Of a stretch of DNA of 42,587 nucleotides, positions 23,495-32,593 are shown in pieces (positions within the stretch are counted from its first letter, which is position 1; the number at the start of each line of letters is the position of its first letter). This stretch comes from a bacterium. Its GTDB lineage: Bacteria > Vulcanimicrobiota > Xenobia > Xenobiales > JADMJV01. A model generated the notes under the pieces. The model was not told the DNA's origin and searched no databases. It worked only from the letters and a program-made list of their open reading frames with translations. The stretch is from contig JASBRJ010000172.1 of assembly GCA_030149525.1 (NCBI GenBank), positions 1 through 42,587 of the forward strand, given 5' to 3'. A program made the position numbers and the translations under genes.

Positions 23495-25792
23495 ATGCTG
23501 CCTGTGCGAATTCTGTTGCTGGAAGACGACACTCAACTCAGGACCGCCCTTGGGCAGGTCCTTGAGCTGGAAGGCTATGAGGTCGTCACCGCAGCCGATG
23601 GAGCGGAGGCGGTCGAAAAGGCGAGAGACTTCCCTTTCGAACTTCTCATTTTCGACGTCAAGCTACCCGGTCCCGACGGGCTTGAGGTTCTGGCGAAATT
23701 CAAACAGGCCAACCCCGATCTCCCCAGCATTGTCATGACCGGCTACGCCACCGAGGCCGACACTCTAAGGGCGCTTCGACTGGGTGTGGGTGAATACTTG
23801 GAGAAGCCTTTCAACAGCGGGGTCCTTATCAACGCCGTGAGGAGACTGGAGAAAGCGGTTTTTCAGCTCCGCCAATCCTCCCTACTCACCGACGTCGTTC
23901 TCAAATTGGTCCTCTGGTCACTCCAATTTCTCAATCGAGACGCTGCGGGTTCAGTGAAAGCAACTCTGCCTCCGAAAGAGGCGGGCATACTGGCCTATCG
24001 AGCGGCGCTCGCTCAGGGATACGACGAAAGCGCAGCCAGGGAAGCCCAGGCCGCCGTCCTCCTCTATTTGGCCCAAGAACTTCACGCCGATCAGGAAGGG
24101 TTGGAAGAGCTTTCCATCCTGATTCCTGAGCCGGTCCAATATCTCCGCGATAGTCTGCAAGACGGAGAAACCCAGGAGGGCCTCCTTCGTATTGCATCCC
24201 TTTGCTCGCGGCTTCCCTTCGACTCGAACCTGTGGACTCAAGTTCGTCCCCTCCTGAACGAGCAAGACGGGTCTGTCTCCACTCGTTTAAGAGAAAAACA
24301 GCGACGCCATCTTCTTTCCCTTGGTCGAAGCCTAAGTGCGACGGGCGACGTGGAGGGAGCCCGTTCGGCTTTTGAGGAGGTGCGCGTGAGCGCTTCCCCC
24401 GGTGAGCGAGGTTTCGCTCTGGTGGAGCTGAGCCGGCTCGCCTGGAAGGCCGGTGAGTCGAAGAAATCGCTTTCGCTTCTTCGTGAATTGATGCAGTTGC
24501 TTCCTAGCCTCGGGCCGCAGGCTTGTGTGGAACTCGAGCTGGAGGCTACCCAGGTGTCTCTCTCCATGGGCCTGGAGCAGGGCACAATACTCTTAAGAAG
24601 AGCCAAGACTCGCTTGGAGCGGCTGGGTTTGGACACTCTCTTATGTCAGGTCAATTTCGCCCTGGGTCTTCTGGAGCCGGAGGAGATCACCGACTGGCCG
24701 AGGGCCATCGAATCCTGTCTGACCCAGGCTCGTTTAGATTTCCTGACCGGAGGAGCCAACTGGCTCTTGCCTCGTCTGGCAAAACTCGAGGGAGTCACTC
24801 CTTCACTCAAGCGGTTGGCCAATCGCATAGCCCAGTCCGCACCGAGAGCAGTGGGAAGGTTCCTCGACGCCACGGAGGACCCTGTCACCTTGGAATCGCT
24901 TCTGAACCTGCTCAGTTCCGGCGGCTTGTCTCAGCAAGGAGAAGCTCTTCAGAGGCTGGTCAAACGAGATCTTGGTCGTGTCTCGGCCATGGCCGCAGAG
25001 TGTATCACTCGGAACACAGAAATTCGAGACGAACTCAGGATCTATTGTATCGGAGCGGTCGAGGTATGGATCGGCGACACACCGGTCCCGAGAGAGATGT
25101 GGCGAACCTCTCGCTCTCTTCACATTCTGGCCAGACTGGCTCTCGCTCCCCGACACTCGGCGGTTCAGGACTCCCTCTTGGAAGAATTCTGGCCCGGAAC
25201 GGCTCCTCAACGCTCCAAGCGAAATCTCTCTCAAGCCCTAACCGATCTCCGACGCGCTCTTCGGGATTCCAACTTCGAGAAAGCCGGAGCGACCGTCGAA
25301 CGCAAACACGACTCCGTGCTGCTGAATCCGGATCTCGAGATTTGGCTGGACAAGGACGCTTTTGATCAGGCCGTGGACAAAGCGGAGCAGGCAGAGAAAG
25401 CCGGAGATCTGAGAGAGGCGATCAGCCGATATCGGGAGGCTGTTCTTCTGGTCCGAGGCGAATTCATGGAAGATTGCTACCTGGAGTGGTGTGAACCTCA
25501 TCGGCGCGATTTTGAACGTCAATACATTCGCTGCCTTGAAAGTCTTGCGCACTGCTGCGCCGAGGTCGGGATGAATCCTGAGGTCGAGGAAGTTGCCGCC
25601 AAGCTTCTGGCCAAAGACCCTTGCCACCAGGTTGCCCACCGGCTTCTCATGGAGTCCTACGTGAACCAAAAGAGACCTGAACAGGCTATTCGCCATTTTG
25701 AGCGAGCCCGAGTGACTCTCTTGAACGAGCTAGGGATCGAGCCCCACACCGATCTCCTGAGAGCCTACCAGGTAGCAAAATTGGCTCTATGA
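23495..25792 (+). CDS. Response regulator with receiver, TPR-like and BTAD domains
   Basis: 765 residues. Receiver domain at 1-125 with the acidic pocket LEDD (E10-D12), phospho-acceptor D54 in LLIFDVKLPGPDG, SIVMTGYATEA and the KPF lysine. A long helical, TPR-like region fills about 130-505. A winged-helix domain follows (about 515-610; LRIYCIGAVEVWIGDTPVP, LLEEFWPG, KRNLSQALTDLRRAL), then a BTAD (about 630-762; FMEDCYLEWCEPHRRDFERQ, ending in EPHTDLLRAYQVAKLAL). It is a phosphorylation-controlled transcription factor in which a SARP-type DNA-binding module replaces the usual OmpR or NtrC output. The C-terminal half is clearly paralogous to the regulator at 10443-12050. The histidine kinase gene overlaps its stop (ATGA), so they form a coupled two-component pair. 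Confidence 0.93.
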   Translation: MLPVRILLLEDDTQLRTALGQVLELEGYEVVTAADGAEAVEKARDFPFELLIFDVKLPGPDGLEVLAKFKQANPDLPSIVMTGYATEADTLRALRLGVGEYLEKPFNSGVLINAVRRLEKAVFQLRQSSLLTDVVLKLVLWSLQFLNRDAAGSVKATLPPKEAGILAYRAALAQGYDESAAREAQAAVLLYLAQELHADQEGLEELSILIPEPVQYLRDSLQDGETQEGLLRIASLCSRLPFDSNLWTQVRPLLNEQDGSVSTRLREKQRRHLLSLGRSLSATGDVEGARSAFEEVRVSASPGERGFALVELSRLAWKAGESKKSLSLLRELMQLLPSLGPQACVELELEATQVSLSMGLEQGTILLRRAKTRLERLGLDTLLCQVNFALGLLEPEEITDWPRAIESCLTQARLDFLTGGANWLLPRLAKLEGVTPSLKRLANRIAQSAPRAVGRFLDATEDPVTLESLLNLLSSGGLSQQGEALQRLVKRDLGRVSAMAAECITRNTEIRDELRIYCIGAVEVWIGDTPVPREMWRTSRSLHILARLALAPRHSAVQDSLLEEFWPGTAPQRSKRNLSQALTDLRRALRDSNFEKAGATVERKHDSVLLNPDLEIWLDKDAFDQAVDKAEQAEKAGDLREAISRYREAVLLVRGEFMEDCYLEWCEPHRRDFERQYIRCLESLAHCCAEVGMNPEVEEVAAKLLAKDPCHQVAHRLLMESYVNQKRPEQAIRHFERARVTLLNELGIEPHTDLLRAYQVAKLAL

Positions 25793-27444
25793 TAGCCGAG
25801 CTTTTTGCCTGGTTGTTGGTCCTGCTCGAAATCGCTTCGAGTGTGGCCAAGATCGGACTGACTCCCTCGCTTTTGCAGCTCGTCATTCTTCTCGTCATAC
25901 TCTGCTCGGATCTTTTGATGGTCGCGTCAAGGGCGCGAGAGACCATGAATAGACCATCCCCGCTCATCGGGCTTCTTTTGATTCTTCTTGAGCCCTCCGC
26001 CGCTGTATGGGTCCTGGTGCCGCTCCTGTTGGGGAGTTATCTCATCCTTCACACCACGAAAAACGCTCTACCTCTGGCCAAAGCCGGTTTAGGACGCTCG
26101 CTCGCCCCCCTTGCCGCAGCGGGATTAGTAAGGCTTTTTTACGATGAGGGAGTTGCCGATCAAGTCCTTGTCACCACCACCTTCGTCTTCTTTTCTGTCT
26201 TCGTCGTCCCCGCAGCAGAGGAACTCCGACTTACGCTCCTCCAACTTTTGTGTGCTCCAGGGGTGGCTCTGGGAGGTCACCTTTTAGCGCAGCGAAGCCC
26301 TTTCTTGCTGCTTTTCCTGCTCCCGGTCGTGGCCGTAGTGAGCCTGGGACGGGACGAATCCTTCCCTGTGTTGATGAAGATGCGCCGGGCCCTGAATCTC
26401 TCCAAACATAAGCTGCAGGCTCAGGAGCGAAAGCTGAAGACGTACTCCAGGATCCTGAACGCGGCCCAAATGATGTCCATTCAGATGACGGATTCGGAAC
26501 TGGATAACGCTCTGATGAAGTCTCTCCGTCTTTGCGGAATACAGGACGGCAAGCTTGAACGTATCGAGGGAAAGAACTCCATCGCTCTAGCAGAGCAGAG
26601 TTTTCTTCATCTTCCTGCCGATCTTGATGAAGAAAGCCGGACCGTCGCCGGAATTTTAAGTCGAATCTATTCCGACAGCAAGAAGAGAGTTCAACTTCAT
26701 AGTCAGGTCCTGGAAGCCCTGGAAGAAACTCGACAATCTCAAGCTCAAACCCTGGCAGCCAGCCGACTGGCTGCCGTCGGAAGACTGGCGGCCGGGGTGG
26801 CTCACGAAGTCAACACTCCCATGGGAGCCATCATCCTGGCTACCGATTTAGGGGAACAGTTTCTTCAAAAAGATATCGAAAAGGCGAGATTTCAGCTGGA
26901 GCAAATTCGTCTCTCCTCGGAGAACGTTCAAAAGAGCGTACGCAGACTTCTCCAATACGCTCAACCGGACCGTTATCAAAGCGACGGCTGGTTTTCCGCC
27001 AAAGAGGTTTTGCAGGACTCGCTTCAACTTAACAGCTTTCAATTCAAGAAAAGCAAGGTGGAGATCAAAGTGGATTTCCCGGAAAGCCTGGAACTTCAAG
27101 GAAAGAAATACGACTTCCATCTGTTGACCTCCAACCTCACTCTCAATGCGATTCAGGCGTGTGAAGGAATGGAGTCGCCGGAAGTCTTTTTGCGAGGAAA
27201 CCTGCAGCAGGACGGCAGCTTCCTTATGGAGGTCGCCGATAACGGCCCTGGTGTCCCCCGGGAACTGAACGAGGAGATCTTCGAGCCTTTCTTCACCACC
27301 AAGCCAAGTGGCGAAGGCAACGGTCTGGGACTTTTCCTGGCTCGACAGGCCGCCGAGAGTCTGGGCGGGGCTATTCGCCACCGGCCCAATCTTCCTCAGG
27401 GGGCCTTATTTCAGGTGAGGTTTCCAGCGAAGACTTTCCGCTAG
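25789..27444 (+). CDS. Membrane sensor histidine kinase
   Basis: 551 residues. The N-terminal about 200 residues are mostly hydrophobic, with six or so membrane segments and no large periplasmic loop, so the signal is probably sensed within or at the membrane. A coiled-coil linker (KLQAQERKLKTYSRIL) and a region of about 100 residues without a known sensor motif follow. Kinase core: H-box AAGVAHEVNTPMGAII (phospho-acceptor H339), N-box NLTLNAIQA, G1 DNGPGVP, F-box FEPFFTTK and G2 GNGLGL. This is an NtrB-like (HPK4) arrangement with HEVNTP. Its ATG overlaps the stop of the response regulator gene, which is its evident partner. A TTCACA/TTAACA direct repeat begins 12 bases after its stop. Confidence 0.94.
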   Translation: MIAELFAWLLVLLEIASSVAKIGLTPSLLQLVILLVILCSDLLMVASRARETMNRPSPLIGLLLILLEPSAAVWVLVPLLLGSYLILHTTKNALPLAKAGLGRSLAPLAAAGLVRLFYDEGVADQVLVTTTFVFFSVFVVPAAEELRLTLLQLLCAPGVALGGHLLAQRSPFLLLFLLPVVAVVSLGRDESFPVLMKMRRALNLSKHKLQAQERKLKTYSRILNAAQMMSIQMTDSELDNALMKSLRLCGIQDGKLERIEGKNSIALAEQSFLHLPADLDEESRTVAGILSRIYSDSKKRVQLHSQVLEALEETRQSQAQTLAASRLAAVGRLAAGVAHEVNTPMGAIILATDLGEQFLQKDIEKARFQLEQIRLSSENVQKSVRRLLQYAQPDRYQSDGWFSAKEVLQDSLQLNSFQFKKSKVEIKVDFPESLELQGKKYDFHLLTSNLTLNAIQACEGMESPEVFLRGNLQQDGSFLMEVADNGPGVPRELNEEIFEPFFTTKPSGEGNGLGLFLARQAAESLGGAIRHRPNLPQGALFQVRFPAKTFR

Positions 27445-27455
27445 CAGGCTCAAAG

Positions 27456-27472
27456 TTCACAAGCTGTTAACA
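27456..27472 (+). promoter_or_regulatory. Direct-repeat box TTCACA-N5-TTAACA
   Basis: TTCACA (27456-27461) and TTAACA (27467-27472) with an 11-base period lie between the histidine kinase gene and the small gene at 27556. The same arrangement precedes the PilZ gene. There is no convincing -10 within 15 bases. The site is a candidate for control of the small downstream gene, possibly by a PhoB/PhoP-type regulator. Confidence 0.42.
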
Positions 27473-27555
27473 TGGGCCCAATCAGTTTTTGCACCCCATT
27501 TGATGGTCAATGGCATTCTCTCCTTACAGAGCAAAACATCGCAGGAGGATACCAA

Positions 27556-28089
27556 ATGGCTTTCGTCGGCTTTTCAACCAAAATCTCACAACCGGGCACC
27601 GCACCCGGGCGCAACGCTCCAACTTTCAACCAGACCAGACAAGCTTTAGAGCTTCAGAATCAGGTCCGAACTCAACTCGGTGCCTCCATCAATCCCAGGG
27701 AGGCTCTGCCCCCCAATTCCCCCTCCATCTTGACGCCCGAGCAACGCTTGCACATCTCCGAAATCAGAGATCCTAGGCAGCGCGAAATTGTCCAGAATCA
27801 GTTGATCGACATGGCTCAGGCTCAGCAGATCATGACCGGCATCGGGGTCACCCAGAGAAGGGTTCAGATGGCCCGTCAACTTGGATTGCCCCCTTCCCAG
27901 GTGGAGGCACACCCGCCCTTCGGTCTGAAAGAGCCGCCCCGCACGAACGGTTATCCTGGAATGGGCGTAAACTTTCAACAGATGTCGTTCTTCCTCAACT
28001 CCCTGATGCAGATGATGATGAGCTACGCAACGCTTGGCAACGGATTCTCAAGCTTTCTAGGTGGTGGTCCAATGTATGGACAGCGCTAG
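27556..28089 (+). CDS. Small hypothetical protein (177 aa), methionine- and glutamine-rich
   Basis: 177 residues from ATG 27556, which has a strong ribosome binding site (AGGAGG, 27543-27548, spacing 7). An upstream in-frame ATG at 27472 has none. The middle third is helical (LTPEQRLHISEIRDPRQREI, QNQLIDMAQAQQIMTGIGV) and resembles a short coiled region. The end is methionine-, phenylalanine- and glycine-rich (LMQMMMSYATLGNGF, FLGGGPMYG). No signal peptide and no family recognised. It lies downstream of the two-component genes behind its own repeat-type promoter, so it may be a target of a regulator. Its stop overlaps the end of the convergent tolC-like gene by 4 bases. Confidence 0.72.
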   Translation: MAFVGFSTKISQPGTAPGRNAPTFNQTRQALELQNQVRTQLGASINPREALPPNSPSILTPEQRLHISEIRDPRQREIVQNQLIDMAQAQQIMTGIGVTQRRVQMARQLGLPPSQVEAHPPFGLKEPPRTNGYPGMGVNFQQMSFFLNSLMQMMMSYATLGNGFSSFLGGGPMYGQR

Positions 28090-29393
28090 AAGCTCGACTC
28101 CTCGGCGCCAACCACATCAGGCTCCGGAGGAGTCGCGTCGAGACTCAAACCGGTCGCTCTCCTCCAGGCGTAGTAGCTCTTGAGGACGTTGTAACTCGAT
28201 TGATGCACGGCCAGTCGAGCCTCCGCCTGGGAGGTCTCGGCTTGCAACAGTTCCAAATTAGTGGATACCCCCGCCTTGTAGCGTAGACCCGCCAGTCGGA
28301 GATGCTCATCGGCTTGCACCAGAGCGGTTTTGGCCACTTCCAACTGTTCTAGCCCGGTCATGAGATCAAGATGGAGGCTCTCTACCTGAAGGGTCACGTT
28401 CTGCTCTGCTTCAGCCAGAGTTTCTTGAAGCTGGACCAACTCCTCGCTCGCTTGATTGGTCTTGGCTTCGGTCGCTCCGCCATCATAGAGGGGCACATTC
28501 AGTTGAATCCCCGCCACCCACATCTGATTGGGCTGAAAGGCAGTGGTATTCTGTCGAACGTAAGAGGTTCGAAATCCTAGAGTGGGGTTGTTCTGGCTCT
28601 TCTCAAAGTTCACTTTAGACTCCGCCGCTTCCACCGCTTTGCGCAGAGCCATCAGACCTGGGCGTTCGGCGAGGGCTCTTTGAACGGCCTCCTGGGCCGT
28701 CTGCTCGAAAGTTTCAAGATCCGCAACAGTCTCAACCTCAAGCTCTTCTCGAGGTTGGCGTCCGAGCATCAAGAGCAAACGTGTTTTGGCCAACTCTTCT
28801 TGTTTGGAAGACAGAATCAGTCGCTGCTGAGCTTGGGCCAAAGCCGTCTCGAAACTCAGAACCTCAAAAGGCGGAATTGTTCCGGCCTTAAGTCGAAGCT
28901 TGGAGTCTTCCAGATGAGTCCCCCGGGTTTGAACCTGAAGCTTGGCCACCTCCACGGCGCGCTTACTAAAGATGAGATCGAGATAGGTCTGAGTCACCGT
29001 CTCCAGGACATCCTGTTTCTCTTTCTCCGTTTCCAAAGCAGAAGCGTCCTGGGCCAATTCCGCTGCCAATGCTCCCCACTTCAAGCGCCCGAAAGTGTGA
29101 ATCGCCTGATCGAGATGAAGGCCCACGTTGTAGTTCCCCGACTCGGTGATGGGAAGAGAAGCGAAGGAGACGGTAGGGGTGAGATAGCTCGTCCCGGCCT
29201 TGAAGCTCAGCTGAGGTCGGCCACCGGAGTAGGCCTCGTCCACCCGAAAACCGGCCTGACGAACCTTGGACTCCTGTCGCTTCAAGGAGTGGCTATGCTC
29301 CAGGGCTTGTCTTTGAGCCTCGGCGAGGGTGAGAGGTTGAGACCAGGCGGTGGCCACCAGGCTGAGCGCGAGGAGAAAATTGAGAATCTTCAT
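28086..29393 (-). CDS. TolC-family outer membrane efflux protein
   Basis: 435 residues. Outer-membrane channel for a tripartite exporter. A cleavable signal peptide (MKILNFLLALSLVATAWSQ) precedes two OEP repeats: LTLAEAQRQALEHSHSLKRQ opens the first and TAQEAVQRALAERPGLMALR opens the second, each followed by long coiled-coil helices rich in E, A, Q and L (AEAEQNVTLQVESLHLDLM). The Gly-Val-containing turn AGVSTNLELLQAETSQAEAR is the typical C-terminal repeat block. Size and layout match the family (400-480 residues). Its start overlaps the RND stop (TGATG), so it is the last gene of the MFP-RND-TolC operon and is expected under the same repressor-controlled promoter at 33886-33937. Confidence 0.93.
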   Translation of the reverse strand: MKILNFLLALSLVATAWSQPLTLAEAQRQALEHSHSLKRQESKVRQAGFRVDEAYSGGRPQLSFKAGTSYLTPTVSFASLPITESGNYNVGLHLDQAIHTFGRLKWGALAAELAQDASALETEKEKQDVLETVTQTYLDLIFSKRAVEVAKLQVQTRGTHLEDSKLRLKAGTIPPFEVLSFETALAQAQQRLILSSKQEELAKTRLLLMLGRQPREELEVETVADLETFEQTAQEAVQRALAERPGLMALRKAVEAAESKVNFEKSQNNPTLGFRTSYVRQNTTAFQPNQMWVAGIQLNVPLYDGGATEAKTNQASEELVQLQETLAEAEQNVTLQVESLHLDLMTGLEQLEVAKTALVQADEHLRLAGLRYKAGVSTNLELLQAETSQAEARLAVHQSSYNVLKSYYAWRRATGLSLDATPPEPDVVGAEESSF

Positions 29394-32300
29394 CAGTGTC
29401 GACGCCCCGCTTTCACCATATAGTAGAGGACCGGAACCGCTGTTCGCGAGAGGAGCAACGAGGCCACTTCTCCCGCCATCAAGCTGATGGCCAAACCGTT
29501 GAAAATAGGGTCGGCGAGAATCACCGCAGAGCCTACGACCACGGCGGCCGCCGTGAGCAGCATAGGCCTGAACCGGACGGCCCCTGCCTCCACCACAGCC
29601 TCCTCCAGAGGCGCCCCCTGGCTCAATCGGAGCTCAATAAAGTCCACCAGAATAATGGAGTTCCGCACTACGATGCCCGCTCCGGCGATGAATCCGATCA
29701 TCGATGTCGCCGTGAAGAAGGAGCCCATCAACCAGTGTGCCGGCATAATTCCAACCATGGAGAAGGGGATAGCTGAGAGAATCACCAGAGGCACCACAAA
29801 ATCTTGAAACCATCCGGTGATGAGGGCGTAAATCAGAAGCAACACCACAGCGAACGCAATTCCCATGTCGCGAAAGACCTCATAGGTGACATGCCACTCA
29901 CCGTCCCATTTGATGGAGTAGCTCTCCGTGTCGGGAGGTTGAGTGAAGAGGTAGGTTTTGACTTTCTCACCGTCGGGTGCTTCCATCTTGTTGATGTCCT
30001 GGCCCACCTCGAGAATGCTGTAGAGAGGGCTATCCATTCCACCCGAGACATCTCCCGTCACGTAGAAAACCGGTTGCATATTCTTGTGGTAGATGCTGTA
30101 TTCGGCGGCCCGTTTCTCAAACGTCACCAGACTCTTCAGGGGGACCTGAGCCCCGGTCATAGAGGGGACGTAGTACTCCTTGAGACTCTCCAAGTCAGCT
30201 CGGTCCTCCTGGCTGAGCCGCACTCGAATGGGCACCACTTCAGCCGCTTTTTCGTCGTGGAGAAGCCCGGCCGTGCCACCGCTCAAGAGAGTCTGCAGAG
30301 TCGCTCGAATGGTGGCGGGAGACACTCCGCTTCGAGCTGCCTTCTCTCCATCGATGGTGACCAGAACCTCATCGTGGGCCGACTCCTGGTACCAGTCCAC
30401 GTCCACCACCCCTTCCGTGTCCTGGTAGAGCTTTTTGATCTGGGCCGCTAACTCACGCGTCTTTTCTAAATCCGGACCGAACACTTCCGTCACCAACGTC
30501 TGTAGCACCGGGGGGCCGGGAGGGATTTCCGCCACCTGAACCACCGCCCCGTGCTTGTGAGCAATCTCGGTAAGGGCCGGTCGGATCTCCTTGGCGATGT
30601 CATGACTCTGACGGCTTCGATGCTCCTTACCGGCCAGGTTGACCTGGATGTCGGCAACGTTAGGCCCGCGGCGGAGGAAATAGCGTCGGACCAATCCGTT
30701 GAAGTTGTAGGGTGAGGCGGTTCCGGCATAGATCTGGTAGTGGGTCATTTCCGGAATCTGCTGAAGCGCTACCGCCATCTCCTGAGCCACCTGCGTGGTC
30801 TCTTCAAGAGTGGTGCCTTCCGGGGTGTCGATGATGACTTGAAATTCCGACTTATTGTCGAAAGGAAGCATCTTGAAGACGACCATTCTCAAGGGAACCA
30901 TCGCCACCGCAGCCAGCAAGAGCCCGACGATACCCACCAGGAACACGGCTCGCCACTTGGCACTCTGAATCAGAGGGTCCATGACCTTGTGGTAAAGGCG
31001 GGTCAGAAAATCGTCGCCCTCCTCCTGATGATGCCCACCGTCCTTGAGAACTCTCAGCGCAGCCCAGGGAACAACCGTGAAGGCCACGACCATCGAGTAC
31101 AACATCGCCGCCGAAGCTCCCAGGGGAATGGGCAGCATATAGGGACCCATCAAGCCGCTCACAAAAGCCATCGGCAAGATGGCCGCCACAACGGTGAAGG
31201 TGGCAAGAATGGTAGGGTTACCCACCTCCTCCACAGCCTCCACAATCACCTGGAAGCGATCTCGGGTTTTATTGTGGGGCATCCGTAAATGGCGAACCAC
31301 GTTCTCCACCACCACGATGGCATCGTCCACCAGGATTCCGATGGAGAAGATGAGAGCGAAGAAGGTCACCCGGTTAAGGGTGAAGTCGTAGAGGACAAAG
31401 GTGGCAAGAGTTAGGGCGAGAGTGACCGGGATGGCTACCGCCACGACCACCGATTCCCGGCGACCCAGAGCCAACCAGATGAGAACGGTCACCGAAACCA
31501 CGGCAATCCCCATATGATAGAGCAACTCATTGGAGCGTTCGGCCGCCGTCTCGCCGTAGTTCCGAGTCACGGTGAGGCGCACCCCGTCGGGGATCAAGTT
31601 TGGCTCCAGCTTTTCCACCTTCTTGAGCACCGCATCGGCCACTTTGATGGCGTTGGCACCGGAGGTTTTGGCAATGGAGAGGGTGATGGCGTGCTCGATA
31701 TCCGGGGCAACGCCCTCTTCCTCCCATCCTGGGCCGGAGCCAAAAAGGACGTATTCCGAAGGCTCAGTGCCCGCGTCAGTCACCGTCGCCAGATCTTTCA
31801 GAAAGACCGGTTTGCCTTGATGGACCTTCACCAGAGCGTTTTCCACATCTCGGGCGTTCTTGAAAAAAGAGTCGGTCTGCACGGCCAGGACGCCCTCTGG
31901 TCCCTCCAGGGTACCTGACTGAGCCGCGACATTTTGAGACTGTAGCGACTGAATGACCTGCTCGGGGGAGAGGTTGTAGGCGCCAAGCTTACCGGCTGTG
32001 AGATCGACTCTCACCGTTCGAGCCTGTCCACCGATAAGGGTTATCTCAGAAACCTTGTCGATCTGTTTGATCTGTTTATCCAGTTCGCCGGCGATCTGAC
32101 GGAGTTGCATCCCTGAGTAAGTGGAACTGGAGAGGGTCAGAGCCAAAATCGGCACATCATCGATGGAGCGCATCTTGATGAGAGGCTCGGAGATCCCCGG
32201 CGGGATACGGTCCAGATTGGCGTAGAGCTTGGCGTAGAGCTGAACCATCGCCTCTTCCGGGTCGGTGCCCACGTAGAAGCGGACAATGATCATGGAGCCA

Positions 32301-32593
32301 CCCGGTTGGCTGGTGGAGTAGACGTACTCCACAGTGGGAAGCTCTCTCACGAGCTTCTCAACGGGGTAGGTGATCCGTTGCTCCACCTCTTTGGCCGAAG
32401 CTCCCGGCATGCTTACCAAAACGTCTGCCATAGGGACAATGATCTGAGGCTCTTCCTCCCGAGGCAATATCAGCGTTGCGCCGATTCCCAGAAGAATAGA
32501 GACCAGAATGACCAGCGGGGTCAATCGAGAGTTGGCAAAGCTCTGGGCCAGTCGACCGGCCACACCGTGAGCATGTTCGTTAGTGTTGTCCAC
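29393..32593 (-). CDS. RND-family efflux pump inner membrane subunit
   Basis: 1066 residues, the usual RND size. A proton-driven antiporter: first membrane helix (LTPLVILVSILLGIGATLIL), large periplasmic loop (PREEEPQIIVPMADVLVSMP ... GGQARTVRVDL), helices 2-6 with the proton-relay aspartates in SIGILVDDAIVVVENVVRHL, a second periplasmic loop and helices 8-12 ending in SRTAVPVLYYMVKAGRR. It lacks the HME metal-pump signatures I would expect in CusA and looks closer to HAE-type multidrug pumps of the 'PREEEPQI' group, but the substrate cannot be read. GTG 32593 overlaps the MFP stop by one base (TAGTG). Context (ArsR operator, rhodanese, heme protein) suggests export during thiol- or sulfur-related stress; this is inference. 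Confidence 0.94.
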   Translation of the reverse strand: MDNTNEHAHGVAGRLAQSFANSRLTPLVILVSILLGIGATLILPREEEPQIIVPMADVLVSMPGASAKEVEQRITYPVEKLVRELPTVEYVYSTSQPGGSMIIVRFYVGTDPEEAMVQLYAKLYANLDRIPPGISEPLIKMRSIDDVPILALTLSSSTYSGMQLRQIAGELDKQIKQIDKVSEITLIGGQARTVRVDLTAGKLGAYNLSPEQVIQSLQSQNVAAQSGTLEGPEGVLAVQTDSFFKNARDVENALVKVHQGKPVFLKDLATVTDAGTEPSEYVLFGSGPGWEEEGVAPDIEHAITLSIAKTSGANAIKVADAVLKKVEKLEPNLIPDGVRLTVTRNYGETAAERSNELLYHMGIAVVSVTVLIWLALGRRESVVVAVAIPVTLALTLATFVLYDFTLNRVTFFALIFSIGILVDDAIVVVENVVRHLRMPHNKTRDRFQVIVEAVEEVGNPTILATFTVVAAILPMAFVSGLMGPYMLPIPLGASAAMLYSMVVAFTVVPWAALRVLKDGGHHQEEGDDFLTRLYHKVMDPLIQSAKWRAVFLVGIVGLLLAAVAMVPLRMVVFKMLPFDNKSEFQVIIDTPEGTTLEETTQVAQEMAVALQQIPEMTHYQIYAGTASPYNFNGLVRRYFLRRGPNVADIQVNLAGKEHRSRQSHDIAKEIRPALTEIAHKHGAVVQVAEIPPGPPVLQTLVTEVFGPDLEKTRELAAQIKKLYQDTEGVVDVDWYQESAHDEVLVTIDGEKAARSGVSPATIRATLQTLLSGGTAGLLHDEKAAEVVPIRVRLSQEDRADLESLKEYYVPSMTGAQVPLKSLVTFEKRAAEYSIYHKNMQPVFYVTGDVSGGMDSPLYSILEVGQDINKMEAPDGEKVKTYLFTQPPDTESYSIKWDGEWHVTYEVFRDMGIAFAVVLLLIYALITGWFQDFVVPLVILSAIPFSMVGIMPAHWLMGSFFTATSMIGFIAGAGIVVRNSIILVDFIELRLSQGAPLEEAVVEAGAVRFRPMLLTAAAVVVGSAVILADPIFNGLAISLMAGEVASLLLSRTAVPVLYYMVKAGRRH

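Noticed and set aside
28680-29423. Plus-strand open frame of 247 codons
   Set aside because: Antisense to the tolC-like gene, whose signal peptide and repeats are evident.
29804-30451. Plus-strand open frame of 215 codons inside the RND region
   Set aside because: Antisense to a fully recognisable RND pump; long antisense frames are expected at this GC content.
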